Positions 42,775-52,876 of a DNA stretch of 64,000 bases are shown piece by piece. Made by a program: the position numbers and the translations under genes. Every line of letters begins with the position of its first letter. The stretch's first letter is position 1. The stretch is from NCBI GenBank assembly GCA_036559195.1, contig DATBTN010000047.1, positions 30,880 to 94,879 on the forward strand, written 5' to 3'. The stretch comes from Candidatus Baltobacteraceae bacterium. GTDB taxonomy: Bacteria > Vulcanimicrobiota > Vulcanimicrobiia > Vulcanimicrobiales > Vulcanimicrobiaceae. The notes beneath the pieces are model-generated. The model made no database searches. It was not told where the DNA came from and saw only the letters and a list, made by a program, of their open reading frames with translations.

Positions 42775-43362
42775 ATGCGTATCTTCTTGTCGCTCGCCGT
42801 TCTCACCGGGTTTGCCCTAGGGTTCGGCGGAGTGGGCCTAGCCGCAACGGCACCGTGTCCGAACGAAGTCGTCGTCACGAGTATTCAGGTCGGCAGCGGC
42901 CGTTTTGAGACCGCCGACCGGTGCGTACCCACAAGTGCGCTCGGCTCGCAGGGAACGATCGTCTCATGCATGCGCGACTGTTATGCTGCGCTGTCGGCCG
43001 AATCTTCGAATGCGTACGATTGCGCGTTTGCAGCCAGACCCGAGCAAGTCGATCGCGTGACGCGATCGATTCCGCAAGTGCGCGGCGCCAATGGCCAATG
43101 TATGCCCGTCGCCGGCGATCTTTCCGATCGCGCGACGCGCGCGCCGATTGCCGCGCTGCCCGGCGTCGAACCGATCGTTCTGCGCTCCGTTGAACCGATT
43201 CGCGCGCAGCCGATCGGCGAAAGTCCCGCGTTCCAAAACTCGCCGCGGTTCGAACCGGCTGCCGCGCGCATGCCGGCGATGGAACCGCGCGCCGGTGCCG
43301 GTGTGCAGCACGCTTCCGGTGCGGGCGGCGGCTCGTCGCGGCCGATACCGCACCGCGCGTAA
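42775..43362 (+). CDS. secreted cysteine-containing protein, unknown
   Basis: 195 residues. Signal peptide MRIFLSLAVLTGFALGFGGVGLAA cut near residue 24 (quoted in parts: MRIFLSLAVLTG, GFGGVGLAA). The mature N-terminal half has six Cys (CPNEVVV, DRCVPTS, SCMRDCYAAL, YDCAF, GQCMPV), likely disulfide-bonded outside the cytoplasm. The last 80 residues are Pro/Ala/Arg-rich and probably disordered. No family recognised. Has its own promoter; a hairpin separates it from the following lipoprotein gene. Confidence 0.75.
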   Translation: MRIFLSLAVLTGFALGFGGVGLAATAPCPNEVVVTSIQVGSGRFETADRCVPTSALGSQGTIVSCMRDCYAALSAESSNAYDCAFAARPEQVDRVTRSIPQVRGANGQCMPVAGDLSDRATRAPIAALPGVEPIVLRSVEPIRAQPIGESPAFQNSPRFEPAAARMPAMEPRAGAGVQHASGAGGGSSRPIPHRA

Positions 43363-43369
43363 CGCCGGC

Positions 43370-43389
43370 GACGCTCACGTTTGAGCGTC
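43370..43389 (+). terminator. intergenic hairpin, weak terminator or processing stem
   Basis: GACGCTCA/TGAGCGTC, eight-base perfect stem with a four-base loop CGTT, directly after the secreted protein gene. No T-run follows, so termination would be partial. Confidence 0.4.
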
Positions 43390-43408
43390 CGTGCGCGTTG
43401 TAACGCGC

Positions 43409-44908
43409 ATGGGGCGCAAATGGTGGCCCGAACTCGCATTCGCAGGCGCGATTCTCGCCGGCTGCAGCGGCAGCGGAGGCGTGCCCGCACCTGGCCCCGG
43501 GCGCACGCCGCCGCCGAACCCCTCGGCACGCAGCGTGCGCATCGCAACGGACCCGTTCACGAATTCGGCGAGCCAACACGCGACGCAAGTCGAACCGTCC
43601 GCGTTCGCGAACGGATCGACGATCGTTGCGGCGTTCCAAGACGGGCGATTCGTCAGCTTCGGCGCTTCCGATATCGGGTTTGCCAGTTCGCTCGACGGCG
43701 GCGCGACGTGGAATTCGGGTGTGCTCCCAGGCACGACGACGCTCGTCGCGCCGCCCGGCTCGTTCGATAGCGTGAGCGATCCTTCCGTAACCTACGACGC
43801 GGCGCACGCGGTGTGGCTCGTTGCATCCTTGCCGATCCTCTTCAACCGCGCGCCGACGCCCGCCGCGCTCGTGAGCCGTTCCACCGATGCCGTTCACTGG
43901 TTCGATCCGGTCGCCGTTGCGCCGGGGCAGCCGTCGACCGATAAGGACTGGATCGCCTGCGATAACACGGCGAGCAGTCCGTATTACGGGCGTTGCTATC
44001 TCGAGACCGACGACGGAAACACCGGCATCATCCGGCTCGACGTTTCGAACGACGGCGGCCTTTCGTGGGGCCCCGTGCAAAACACGCTCGGGGCGGCAAC
44101 CGGAATCGGCGGTCAACCCCTGGTGGCGCCCAACGGCACCGTCGTCGTGCCGATCGACGATTTCAACGAAGCGCGCGTTTTGGCGTTTGCATCGCACGAC
44201 GGCGGAGCGACCTGGTCGGCTGCGACGCTGGTTTCGTCGATTGCCGACCATCTCGATGCCGGATCGATTCGCAGCAATCCGCTCGTCTCGGCCGGAATCG
44301 ACGGCGCCGGAACGCTCTACGCAGTATGGCAGGACTGCCGCTTTCAAAGCGGCTGCACGGAGAACGATCTGGTGCTCAGCACGTCGAGTAACGGCACGGT
44401 TTGGAGCGCGCCGGCGCGCATTCCGATCGACCCGCCGGGCAGCGGCGTCGACCATTTCATCCCCGGGCTCGGAGTCGATCGCACGTCGTCGGGCGGCGGC
44501 GCCCGCTTGGCGCTAACGTACGATTACTACGCGAATGGAACGTGCACCATGGCGTCGTGCTTACTCTACGCCGGATTCGTCGAATCGCGCGATGGCGGAG
44601 CGACGTGGAGCGCGCCTGTGACGCTCGCCGGCCCGATGAATCTCGAATGGCTCGCGCAGACGACACAGGGCAGCATGGTCGGCGATTACTTAGCCGCCGT
44701 CTACGTTGCAGGCCGCCCGATCCCGGTCTATACGGTCGCCAACCCGCCGGTCATCGCGACACTCGACGAAGCGATCTACGTGCCACAGCCGCTCGTTATT
44801 CCCGCATCGTTCGGCGCGTTGCGCAGTTCTAAGGGCGAACGCGCCGCCCGCGGTGCGGTCTCCGATCACGGCCCGCGCCGCGTTCGTCCGTTCCTAGGCG
44901 GGATTTAG
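43409..44908 (+). CDS. BNR/sialidase-type beta-propeller lipoprotein
   Basis: 499 residues from ATG 43409 (GTG 43391 is an alternative). Lipobox ILAGC places an acylated Cys near 19, then a Gly/Pro linker. Four Asp-box-like turns mark a propeller: [44 protein letters not shown]. Catalytic residues of true sialidases (Arg triad, FRIP) are not evident, so it is more likely a binding or structural propeller. Convergent with oppF, overlapping by 15 bases. Confidence 0.85.
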   Translation: MGRKWWPELAFAGAILAGCSGSGGVPAPGPGRTPPPNPSARSVRIATDPFTNSASQHATQVEPSAFANGSTIVAAFQDGRFVSFGASDIGFASSLDGGATWNSGVLPGTTTLVAPPGSFDSVSDPSVTYDAAHAVWLVASLPILFNRAPTPAALVSRSTDAVHWFDPVAVAPGQPSTDKDWIACDNTASSPYYGRCYLETDDGNTGIIRLDVSNDGGLSWGPVQNTLGAATGIGGQPLVAPNGTVVVPIDDFNEARVLAFASHDGGATWSAATLVSSIADHLDAGSIRSNPLVSAGIDGAGTLYAVWQDCRFQSGCTENDLVLSTSSNGTVWSAPARIPIDPPGSGVDHFIPGLGVDRTSSGGGARLALTYDYYANGTCTMASCLLYAGFVESRDGGATWSAPVTLAGPMNLEWLAQTTQGSMVGDYLAAVYVAGRPIPVYTVANPPVIATLDEAIYVPQPLVIPASFGALRSSKGERAARGAVSDHGPRRVRPFLGGI

Positions 44909-45967
44909 CGGCGGTAAGACGACCGGGCCATTCACTAAGTCGGGTGCTTGACCGCCGTGCTCTTCGACCCAGTGACATGCCGCCGAGTGGCCGGGCGCGT
45001 ATTCGCGCAACGGCGGTTCCTCGATCGTGCAGCGATCGAACGCAACCGGGCAACGCGTGTGAAAGCGACAACCCGACGGCGGATTGACCGGCGACGGGAT
45101 GTCGCCCGTTAATACGATACGTTTGCGGCGCCGTTCGACGCGCGGGTCGGGGATCGGAATCGCGGAGAGGAGCGCCTGCGTGTACGGATGCAGCGGGTTG
45201 TGGTAGAGCGGATCGCGATCGGCGACCTCCACGATCTTGCCGACGTACATGACGGCGACGCGCGTCGAAATATGACGAATGACCGAAAGGTCGTGCGCGA
45301 TGAACAGATAGGTTAAGCCAAGCTGCTTCTGGAGATCCTCGAGCAGGTTGATGACCTGCGCTTGAATCGAAACGTCGAGCGCGGAGACCGGCTCGTCGCA
45401 GACGATAAACTTCGGGTCGACCGCGAGCGCGCGCGCGATTCCAACACGCTGGCGCTGACCGCCCGAGAATTCGTGCGGGTAGCGATTCGCGTGATAGGGC
45501 TGCAGTCCGACGAGATTCAGTAAATCCTGCACGCGCGTATCGGCGGCCTTGCCGTGCGCGATGTTGTGAATGCGGATCGGCTCGCCGACGATGTCGCCAA
45601 CGGTCATGCGCGGATTCAAACTCGCGAACGGATCCTGAAAGATGATCTGGATGTCTTTTCGCAGCGAGCGCACGTCGGTGCGATTGAGCTTCAAGACGTC
45701 GCGGCCTTCGAAGAAGACCTCGCCGCTCGTGGCTGGGAGCAGTTTTAGTAAGAGCCGCCCGATCGTCGTCTTGCCGGAACCGGACTCGCCGACGAGCCCG
45801 AGCGTTTCACCCTTGCGGATATCGAAGCTTACGCCATCGACCGCCTTAACGTCGCCGACGTGCCGCGAGAGCAGCCCGGAATGAATCGGAAAGTATTTGA
45901 CGAGGTCTTTGACATCGACGAGCGTTGAGGACGGCGCCGCCGTCTCGATTGGCATGGCAGCGGTCAT
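44894..45967 (-). CDS. oppF: oligopeptide/dipeptide ABC transporter ATPase (OppF/DppF type)
   Basis: 357 residues: Walker [20 protein letters not shown]-loop [13 protein letters not shown], signature [15 protein letters not shown], Walker [13 protein letters not shown] and H-loop IAHDLSV. The C-terminal oligo_HPY region ([20 protein letters not shown], then CRFHTRCP) is specific for peptide or nickel importers and may carry an iron-sulphur site. Start codon abuts the oppD stop (TAAATG). Permease and binding-protein genes are not in this window. Confidence 0.93.
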   Translation of the reverse strand: MTAAMPIETAAPSSTLVDVKDLVKYFPIHSGLLSRHVGDVKAVDGVSFDIRKGETLGLVGESGSGKTTIGRLLLKLLPATSGEVFFEGRDVLKLNRTDVRSLRKDIQIIFQDPFASLNPRMTVGDIVGEPIRIHNIAHGKAADTRVQDLLNLVGLQPYHANRYPHEFSGGQRQRVGIARALAVDPKFIVCDEPVSALDVSIQAQVINLLEDLQKQLGLTYLFIAHDLSVIRHISTRVAVMYVGKIVEVADRDPLYHNPLHPYTQALLSAIPIPDPRVERRRKRIVLTGDIPSPVNPPSGCRFHTRCPVAFDRCTIEEPPLREYAPGHSAACHWVEEHGGQAPDLVNGPVVLPPLNPA

Positions 45968-46975
45968 TTAGTGTACCGTTTCTACATCGATGGGGCGCTG
46001 ATCTTTGGAGCGTTCGTCGTAGAGCCAGCAACGCGCGACGTGATCCTCGCCGAAGTCGTAAACGGGAACGATTTCGTCGCAGATCGGCATGCGATACTTG
46101 CAGCGCGGCGCAAACGCACATCCGGGCGGCAGACGCAGCAAGTTGGGAGGCTGACCGGGAATCGGCTCGAGCCGGCGCTGCTCGCTCTCGTCCAAACGCG
46201 GCAGCGACGCGAGCAAGCCTTGCGTGTAGGGCATCTTCGGATCTTGAAAGATCTTGTCGGCGGCGCCGTACTCGACCATGTTGCCGCCGTACATCACGAG
46301 AACGTTCTTGCAGACCTCGGCCACCACGCCCAGATCGTGCGTGATCATGATGATCGCCGCACCGGTTTCGTGCTGCATCTCGTTCATCAGTTCGAGAATC
46401 TGCGCCTGGATCGTCACGTCGAGCGCGGTCGTCGGCTCGTCGGCGATGAGCAGCTGCGGATCGCAGGAGAGCGCCATCGCGATCATCACGCGCTGGCGCA
46501 TGCCCCCGGAAAATTGATGCGGGTATTCGCGGATGCGCTTTTCCGGTGCGGGAATTCGCACCTTCTTGAACATCTCGATCGTCTTCTCGGTCGCGTCTTT
46601 TTTGTTGTAGCCCAGATGCAGCTGCACCGCTTCGCTAATCTGTTCGCCGACGGTGAGTACCGGATTGAGCGAGGTCATCGGATCTTGGAAGATCATCGCG
46701 ATCTTGTGACCGCGGATCTTACGCATCTCGTGCTCCGAGAGTTTCAGCAAGTTCTGGCCGTTAAACCAGATCTCGCTCTCGGCGTCGATCTCGCCGGGGC
46801 GCTGGATCAAACGCATGATCGAAAGCGCGTTGACCGACTTGCCCGAACCGGACTCGCCGACGATTCCGAGGGTGGAACCGGCCTCGAGCGAGTACGAAAG
46901 CCCGTTGACCGCCGTTACCGGGCCGTCTTCGGTACGAAACGTGGTCCGAAGATTCTTGACTTCAAGAAGGGGCAT
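45968..46975 (-). CDS. oppD: oligopeptide/dipeptide ABC transporter ATPase (OppD/DppD type)
   Basis: 335 residues: Walker [20 protein letters not shown]-loop [12 protein letters not shown], signature [15 protein letters not shown], Walker [14 protein letters not shown]-loop ITHDLGV. C-terminal [15 protein letters not shown] is the Cys-containing oligo_HPY extension. ATG 46975 lies 8 bases after the secG stop. It pairs with OppF to energise peptide uptake; its placement after dxs-secG rather than with permeases is unusual. Confidence 0.93.
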   Translation of the reverse strand: MPLLEVKNLRTTFRTEDGPVTAVNGLSYSLEAGSTLGIVGESGSGKSVNALSIMRLIQRPGEIDAESEIWFNGQNLLKLSEHEMRKIRGHKIAMIFQDPMTSLNPVLTVGEQISEAVQLHLGYNKKDATEKTIEMFKKVRIPAPEKRIREYPHQFSGGMRQRVMIAMALSCDPQLLIADEPTTALDVTIQAQILELMNEMQHETGAAIIMITHDLGVVAEVCKNVLVMYGGNMVEYGAADKIFQDPKMPYTQGLLASLPRLDESEQRRLEPIPGQPPNLLRLPPGCAFAPRCKYRMPICDEIVPVYDFGEDHVARCWLYDERSKDQRPIDVETVH

Positions 46976-46983
46976 GGGCGCCT

Positions 46984-47355
46984 TCAGATTCCGGTGAGAG
47001 ACAAGATGGTGCCGAGCACCACGAATCCTACCGCAACCACGCCCGTGATGCGCTTGAGCTGTTCGTCGGCGCCCATCCGTCCGTAGCTGGACTCGACGCG
47101 GCCGCCGATAGTCCCCGAGAGACCCTCTTGTTTCGTGGTTTGAACCGCGAGTAAAACGATCATCGCGAGCGCGGCGATAACGAAGAGGCCGGCCAGACCG
47201 TGCGTGAGCCAACCCGCGTGCTGCGTGAACCACGTCTGCGGCGCGAGTTGCGGCTGCGTGGCCGCCTGCGCCTGCATCAGCTGCTGGATTTGTTGCGGCG
47301 TGAGGTGGATTTGCTTCGGCGCGGCCGTGGCGGCGGCGAGCAGCAGTGTGGTCAA
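46984..47355 (-). CDS. secG: preprotein translocase subunit SecG, N-terminally extended
   Basis: 123 residues. The C-terminal 75 show the SecG pair of helices and loop: AALAMIVLLAVQTTKQEGLSG and ITGVVAVGFVVLGTILSL with the conserved QEGLSGTIGG between. The N-terminus is unusual: a hydrophobic TTLLLAAATA followed by a Gln-rich stretch (TPQQIQQLMQAQAATQPQ). TTG 47355 is chosen because GGAGAAG precedes it by about eight bases. Located 31 bases after dxs. Confidence 0.85.
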   Translation of the reverse strand: MTTLLLAAATAAPKQIHLTPQQIQQLMQAQAATQPQLAPQTWFTQHAGWLTHGLAGLFVIAALAMIVLLAVQTTKQEGLSGTIGGRVESSYGRMGADEQLKRITGVVAVGFVVLGTILSLTGI

Positions 47356-47386
47356 GCTAGTACTTCTCCATAGACAAGGGATTCTA

Positions 47387-49315
47387 TCACGGGTGGACTG
47401 GAGCGACAAGGACGCGCGCCGCGCGCGCGGCCACGTGCTCGGCGCTGAGGCCAAACTGGGCTCGTTGTTTCTCCGGCCGGTCGTGCTGGACCAGAACGCT
47501 GGGAACGCCGATACGCTCCACCGCCAGCCCCAAGCGACGATCCGAGACGAACTCTACGACCGCCGAGCCGAAGCCGCCTGCGAGCGAGCCTTCTTCTAAG
47601 GTGAGAACGTGCGTATGCCCCCCCGCTAGTTCCATCAGCAGAGCTTCATCGAGGGGTTTGGCAAACCGCGCATTCACGATCGTGGGCAGTTCGGCTTCCC
47701 CGCCGGATTGCGCGAGCATCGCGTATGCGTCCAGGGCGAGATCGACCGTATTGCCGTAGGCCAGAATCGCCAGCCCGCCGCCGCGGCGCAGGATCTCCGC
47801 CCGACCCTGCTCGATCGGTGCCACCGGATCGCGGTGGCGCCCGCTCGTGCAGCCGCGCGGATAGCGAATCGCCACCGGCCCGTCGAGCCGCAGCGCGTGC
47901 TCGAGCATCGGCAGCAGTTCGTCTTCACTGCGCGGCGCCATCAGCGTCATGTTCGGCAGCGTGCGCAAGTATGCGATGTCGTAGAGTCCCATGTGCGTCG
48001 GTCCGTCATCGCCCACGAGGCCCGCACGATCCAAACAAAAAATGACCGGCAGATTCTGGACGCACACGTCGTGCACGATCTGATCGTACGCGCGCTGCAA
48101 AAACGTCGAGTAGATCGCGCAGACCGGTTTGAGCCCCGCCGTCGACGCGCCGGCGGCAAAGCAGACTGCGTGCGCCTCGGCGATGCCCACGTCGAAATAG
48201 CGATCCGGAAATTGTTTGGCGAACTTCGATAGTTTGGTCCCGTCGGGCATCGCCGCAGTGATGCCCACGACGCGCCGGTCGCGCGATGCGACCGCACACA
48301 TGGCGTCGCCGAAGACGTCGGAGAACGTCGGTCGCGCGTCGGTCTTCTTCTGAAGATTGCCGTTCTCGATCTCGAAAGGCGTGCTCACGCCGTGGAACGT
48401 GCGCGAATCGCTCTCGGCCGGATTGTAGCCCTTGCCTTTGATCGTGCGCACGTGCACGAGCACGGGGCCCTCGAAACGTTTCGCCGTTTCGATCGCATCG
48501 ACGAGCGAATCGAAGTTGTGACCGTCGACCGGACCCATATACCGAAAACCCAGCTCTTCGAAGATGACGGCCGTCTTTTCGGCCGGCGCGACGAAATGCA
48601 TCGTCGCGATCTCGGCCGCTTCGATTCCCTTTTTTACGGTCCCGCCGAACGGGATGTGATCGAGCACGCGCTTTCCGGTTTGACGCGCGAACTTCGCGAG
48701 CGGCTTGCTGCGAAGCACGGAGAGGTACGACGAAATCGCGCCGACGTTGGGGGCGATCGACATTTCGTTATCGTTGAGCACGACGATAAAGTTCGTCTTC
48801 ATCTGCCCGGCGTTGTTGAGCGCTTCGTAGGCGAGGCCGCCGGTAAGCGCGCCGTCGCCGATCACCGCCACGATCGTTTCGGTGCGATGCGCCAAATCGC
48901 GCGCCTGCGCCATGCCGAGCGCCGCCGAGACGCTCGTACTCGCGTGCCCCGCCCCAAACGAATCGTACTCGGATTCGCCGCGCATCGCGAAACCCGACAG
49001 CCCGCCGCCTTGCCGAATCGTGTGGAAGCGATCCTTGCGGCCGGTTAAGATTTTATGGACGTAGACCTGATGGCTCACGTCCCAGACGATCTTGTCCTGC
49101 GGCAGATCGAGAATGCGTTCGAGCGCGAGCGTCAACTCAACCACGCCGAGATTGGGCGCGAGATGCCCGCCGTTACGCGAACACGTTCGCACCAGCAGAT
49201 CGCGAATCTCCTGAGCGAGGGTATCGATCTCGGGACGGGTCAGCGATTTCAGATCGGCGGGTGAGTCGATGCGTTCGAGTACCATGTAGTGCGCTAACGA
49301 TTCGGGCGAAGCCAT
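47387..49315 (-). CDS. dxs: 1-deoxy-D-xylulose-5-phosphate synthase
   Basis: First step of the MEP isoprenoid pathway: pyruvate plus glyceraldehyde 3-phosphate. 642 residues, thiamine-diphosphate enzyme: GGHLAPNLGVVELT, the cofactor motif VIGDGALTGGLAYEALNNAG near 150, DRAGLVGDDGPTHMGLYD near 430 with the catalytic His, and TLEEGSLAGGFGSAV. ATG 49315 has GAGGA seven bases upstream. Heads the operon dxs-secG-oppD-oppF; the divergent promoter region 49316-49511 has a CTTTG/CAAAG inverted repeat but no clear boxes. Confidence 0.96.
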   Translation of the reverse strand: MASPESLAHYMVLERIDSPADLKSLTRPEIDTLAQEIRDLLVRTCSRNGGHLAPNLGVVELTLALERILDLPQDKIVWDVSHQVYVHKILTGRKDRFHTIRQGGGLSGFAMRGESEYDSFGAGHASTSVSAALGMAQARDLAHRTETIVAVIGDGALTGGLAYEALNNAGQMKTNFIVVLNDNEMSIAPNVGAISSYLSVLRSKPLAKFARQTGKRVLDHIPFGGTVKKGIEAAEIATMHFVAPAEKTAVIFEELGFRYMGPVDGHNFDSLVDAIETAKRFEGPVLVHVRTIKGKGYNPAESDSRTFHGVSTPFEIENGNLQKKTDARPTFSDVFGDAMCAVASRDRRVVGITAAMPDGTKLSKFAKQFPDRYFDVGIAEAHAVCFAAGASTAGLKPVCAIYSTFLQRAYDQIVHDVCVQNLPVIFCLDRAGLVGDDGPTHMGLYDIAYLRTLPNMTLMAPRSEDELLPMLEHALRLDGPVAIRYPRGCTSGRHRDPVAPIEQGRAEILRRGGGLAILAYGNTVDLALDAYAMLAQSGGEAELPTIVNARFAKPLDEALLMELAGGHTHVLTLEEGSLAGGFGSAVVEFVSDRRLGLAVERIGVPSVLVQHDRPEKQRAQFGLSAEHVAARAARVLVAPVHP

Positions 49316-49511
49316 AAGATGTCCTCAGCCGGACTTTTATCGCTCCGTTACTTTGCGTTACAAAGTTAATCCTGCTTTAAATCGGCGGAGGTCGCTTGAA
49401 TTGTACTAAATCTTAACCCGTCAATGGTCGATTAGTCCTATTAAGGAAGTCACTTCGCGCGGGTGCGAGTTGTAGCTGAGCACGGAAGCTCGTCTCATTT
49501 GAGTAAGCCCA

Positions 49512-51035
49512 TTGTTGCTGCCACGGCTCGCCCCTGGAACCATCCAGCGCCAACGGATCGCCACCTGGTTTTTACGCCATGCGGAGACTCCGTTGCGCCT
49601 GCTGATCGGTCCCTCGGGCTCTGGAAAGACGACGGCGATCGTGACGCACCTGCGGAGCGCCACGCGGCCCTACGCCTATGTGAATGCGACGCCGGAGCTC
49701 AGCCTCGCCGGCTTCCTCGAGGACGTCTGCGAGACACTGGATCTGCCGCACGTCCACACCATGGCCGCGCTCTTCGGTGAAATCGCCTCGGACGGACCCG
49801 TCGATATCGTCATCGATAACCTGGACCTGCTCTCCGGGGAGCTGGCTTCGACCCTCGCCCGCGTGGTGGAGGACGCTCCCGAGAACGTCACCTTCATTTA
49901 CACATCGCGTTCGCGCGACTCGATCGACGTCAACCGCCTGCTGCCGCACGGTCTCGCGGTCCTCTGCGACGCGCGGTCGCTCGCTTTCGAAACCTCGGAG
50001 ATCGGCCGCCTGGCCGACGGACTGGGCGTCGAGAACACCGCCACGGACCTGCACGCGCTCCACGAGGCGAGCGAAGGCTGGTCCATCGTTGTGGCCGGGG
50101 CAGTTCGCGAGGCGAGCGCCAACGGCCGGTCGTTGCGCAATGCCTACGAGCGCTGGGTCGAGGCCCAGGCCTTCTTCTTCCGACAGTTCATCGAGACGTC
50201 GGTTCGCAGCTTGCACGGCGTGAGTTCGGATATCTGGGAGACGCTGATGGCGACCGGCGTTCTCGAGGAAGAGGACGATCTCGCGCTGCTCGAGCGGCGC
50301 GGGGCGTTCGTGGCGCGCGATAGCGATTGTGGATACCGCCCCTACCGCGTAGTCGCGCAGTTGATGGGGAACGCACCCGCGACCGCGCACGCGCCGATCG
50401 CCGAAGTCGCGCCGATGCTCGTGCGAATGTTCGGATCCTTCGACGCCAAGATCGGTAACCGTTCGATCAAGTGGGTACGGCGCCGCGACGCGCAGATCGT
50501 TAAGTACTTGTTGTTGAAAGAAGACGGCACCGCATCGCGCGGCGAGCTCTGCGGCGCGTTCTGGCCCGAGGTCGAGCAGACGTTGGCGTTTGCCAATCTG
50601 CGCGTCGCCTGCAGCAACATTCGCAAAGCTATCGCCCTGACCGTCGGCCCCGGCCACGTGGACCGCTACTTTACCTCCGACGGCGACGTCGCGGTGAGTT
50701 TTTCGAATATCACGCTCGACGCGCGGCGCTTTCGCCTGCACGTCGGCGACGGCGACAAACAGTATCAACTCGGCAACGTCGACGAGTCCCTCGCACACTA
50801 CCGCGCCGCCGATTCGCTCTATGTCGGCCGTCTCGGCTGGAGCGACGGCGCCGACACCTGGATCGAGACCAACGCCGCGCTTTACGAGTCGCTTTATCAT
50901 ATCGTGCTGCGGCGGATCGAACAGATCTATCGCGACAAAGGCGACACGATTCGCACCGTACAGTATGCGAGCAAGGCGACCGCCGTCTACGAAAGCCTCA
51001 ACGCGCCCTCGCGCATCGCCGTTCAAGTAGGCTAA
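49512..51035 (+). CDS. STAND ATPase - winged helix - BTAD transcriptional regulator
   Basis: 507 residues. N-terminal nucleotide-binding domain: LLIGPSGSGKTTA (Walker A near 33), VDIVIDNLDLL (Walker B). Middle helical region, then from about 305 an OmpR-like DNA-binding domain (VRRRDAQIVKYLLLKEDG, GELCGAFWPEV, LRVACSNIRKAI) and a C-terminal BTAD/TPR segment. This inverts the order of AfsR/SARP regulators, where DNA binding is N-terminal. TTG 49512 is the apparent start; no Shine-Dalgarno is seen, and other starts are possible. Three bases before the next gene, so they are co-expressed. Confidence 0.83.
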   Translation: MLLPRLAPGTIQRQRIATWFLRHAETPLRLLIGPSGSGKTTAIVTHLRSATRPYAYVNATPELSLAGFLEDVCETLDLPHVHTMAALFGEIASDGPVDIVIDNLDLLSGELASTLARVVEDAPENVTFIYTSRSRDSIDVNRLLPHGLAVLCDARSLAFETSEIGRLADGLGVENTATDLHALHEASEGWSIVVAGAVREASANGRSLRNAYERWVEAQAFFFRQFIETSVRSLHGVSSDIWETLMATGVLEEEDDLALLERRGAFVARDSDCGYRPYRVVAQLMGNAPATAHAPIAEVAPMLVRMFGSFDAKIGNRSIKWVRRRDAQIVKYLLLKEDGTASRGELCGAFWPEVEQTLAFANLRVACSNIRKAIALTVGPGHVDRYFTSDGDVAVSFSNITLDARRFRLHVGDGDKQYQLGNVDESLAHYRAADSLYVGRLGWSDGADTWIETNAALYESLYHIVLRRIEQIYRDKGDTIRTVQYASKATAVYESLNAPSRIAVQVG

Positions 51036-51038
51036 CCC

Positions 51039-52451
51039 GTGCAGCCGTTTCTCTCGCTGCCGCGCAGTCTGCAATGGACCGTGGGCGTCCTGATTCTGCT
51101 TCTGGCGGCGGGATTATCGCGATTCTTGTTCGTTCCGTTCGTGGATAACGGCTTCGACTTTCAGGCCTTTTACTGCGGCGGCTCCGTGGTGGCCGAGCAC
51201 GCTAATCCGTACCTGGACCAACCGCTGCACGGCTGCGAAACGCGGGCGGCCCCGGAGATCGCGCGCAAGTTCCGCAACGTCACCGTCCCCGCCCCGCTCC
51301 CGCCCTACGCCCTGGCGTTTTTCATTCCGCTCTCGCTGCTCCCATTTGCAGTCGCGAAGATCGTCTGGTGGCTCGTCCTCGTGGCGAGCATCGGCGTCTG
51401 CGGGTGGACGGTCGCGAAGCTCACGGGGTGGGCGATGCTCACCGCGTTCGCCGCCTCGGCGGCCGCGATCGGCGCGACCTCGTTACCGCAAGCCGGGCTG
51501 CCGCCCGCTCCAATCGCCCTGCTTTTTTTAAGCGCCTACTTCGTCTCGCGCCGGCGGTGGACGCCCGCCGCGCTCTGCTCCGCGCTTGCGATGATCGAGC
51601 CGCACGTGGCGCTGCCGGCCGCGATCGCGCTCTTTCTTTTCGTCCCGGAACTTCGCGGGCGGTTGCTGCTTGCCGGCGCCGCGCTCGCCGCGCTCGCCCT
51701 CGCGGTCAGCGGGCCGCAAACCACCCTCTACTATTTCACGACGCTGCTGCCGCTGCACGCCGCCTCCGAAGTGCGCAGTCAATCGCAGTTTAGCCTCACG
51801 ACGATCCTCTACCACCTAGGAGCGAGCGCGCCGTTAGCGGTGAGAATCGGAACCGCTCAATACGCCGTAACGATCGCATTCGGCGTTTGGCTCGGTTGGC
51901 GGCTCGCGCGGCGTTTCGACGAACGCGCGTTTCTGGTGGCGGCACCGGCCGCGTGCGCCGTGGCGGGCGGCAGCTTCATCCATCTTTCGGAGATCGGCGT
52001 CGCGGTTCTGCTCGCCTGCATGCTCGCGGCGCGCATGAACGGGCATCGCGCCTGGCTCGCCGTCGTTCTGCTCGCGGTGCCGTGGGAACAGTTTTCCAAC
52101 TGGGCGACCTTCTCGGCGCTCGCCCCGATATGCGTGATTTTGCTCGTGTGGCCGCGATGGAAACCGCTTCCGATACTTCTGATGCTCGGCTCGATCGTGT
52201 TGTTAATGTACTTCGTGGGGATGCATTTGTACGAAGTTGCGTCGCTCTCCACGACGCTGACGGCCTCGAGCCATATCGCGGCCGCCGCGCCCAACGCGCC
52301 CGTCGACGTGAGTTGGCAAGCCTACAACGACACCTCGACGACCTTTCCCGCGCTCTGGGTCGACAAGTCGATAACCTTCTTCGGAATCGGATTGCTGCTC
52401 TTCAGCGCGGCGCGCGCGACGAAACGCGCGACCGCCGTTCAGCTCGCGTAG
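51039..52451 (+). CDS. GT87-type membrane glycosyltransferase (DUF2029)
   Basis: 470 residues with about ten to twelve transmembrane helices. Periplasmic loop FVDNGFDFQAFYCGGSVVAEHANPY carries the catalytic-type DFQAF(Y) Asp near 38, then PLPPYALAFFIPLSLLPF, as in polyprenol-phosphate-mannose-dependent transferases. GTG 51039 follows the regulator stop by three bases. Expected to add sugars to an exported lipid or glycan; it may be the regulator's direct target. Convergent with the DUF192 gene, overlapping by 13 bases. Confidence 0.8.
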   Translation: MQPFLSLPRSLQWTVGVLILLLAAGLSRFLFVPFVDNGFDFQAFYCGGSVVAEHANPYLDQPLHGCETRAAPEIARKFRNVTVPAPLPPYALAFFIPLSLLPFAVAKIVWWLVLVASIGVCGWTVAKLTGWAMLTAFAASAAAIGATSLPQAGLPPAPIALLFLSAYFVSRRRWTPAALCSALAMIEPHVALPAAIALFLFVPELRGRLLLAGAALAALALAVSGPQTTLYYFTTLLPLHAASEVRSQSQFSLTTILYHLGASAPLAVRIGTAQYAVTIAFGVWLGWRLARRFDERAFLVAAPAACAVAGGSFIHLSEIGVAVLLACMLAARMNGHRAWLAVVLLAVPWEQFSNWATFSALAPICVILLVWPRWKPLPILLMLGSIVLLMYFVGMHLYEVASLSTTLTASSHIAAAAPNAPVDVSWQAYNDTSTTFPALWVDKSITFFGIGLLLFSAARATKRATAVQLA

Positions 52452-52876
52452 CGCTCGAGCTTGATCTCGGGTTCGGACTCACCCTCGGCTCCGCCGGTGT
52501 GAAGGACGAACGGTTCCCGCACCAACGGTTGCGGTTCGAACGACAGTTTATCGCCCACGAGCAGGTCGCGCGTCGCGCCCGAGCCCAGTTCCAGCACCGA
52601 GTACGCGCGCGGACACGTCACCGCCATGCGCCACGGCCGTACGTTGATCGCGAGCTCGACCACGCGCAAGTCTTTGTCGAGCCAAACGATATCGAGCGGA
52701 ACGCGAACGAACATCGTGTGCACCGCCCAGCATCGATCGAACCACAGGCCCTCGTCGGGCCGCACGGCGGCTCGCCCCATCAGCCCGAGGATGCGCGTCA
52801 GCGGTCCGCGCGCGTCGTTAACGCCGCGCGCGATCACGCTTCCCGTAGTCTTATTCCGAACCAGAACCGGCGTCAT
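52439..52876 (-). CDS. DUF192 family protein at the end of the tad operon
   Basis: 145 residues of the DUF192 beta-barrel (PF02643): GLMGRAAVRPDEGLWFDRCWAVHTMFVRVPLDIVWLD (in parts: GLMGRAAVRPDEGLWF, VHTMFVRVPLDIVWLD) and VLELGSGAT. No signal peptide at the start chosen. Function unknown; family members often trail secretion or envelope operons. TGATG overlap with the A24 peptidase shows it is the last translated gene of this operon. Confidence 0.87.
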   Translation of the reverse strand: MTPVLVRNKTTGSVIARGVNDARGPLTRILGLMGRAAVRPDEGLWFDRCWAVHTMFVRVPLDIVWLDKDLRVVELAINVRPWRMAVTCPRAYSVLELGSGATRDLLVGDKLSFEPQPLVREPFVLHTGGAEGESEPEIKLERYAS

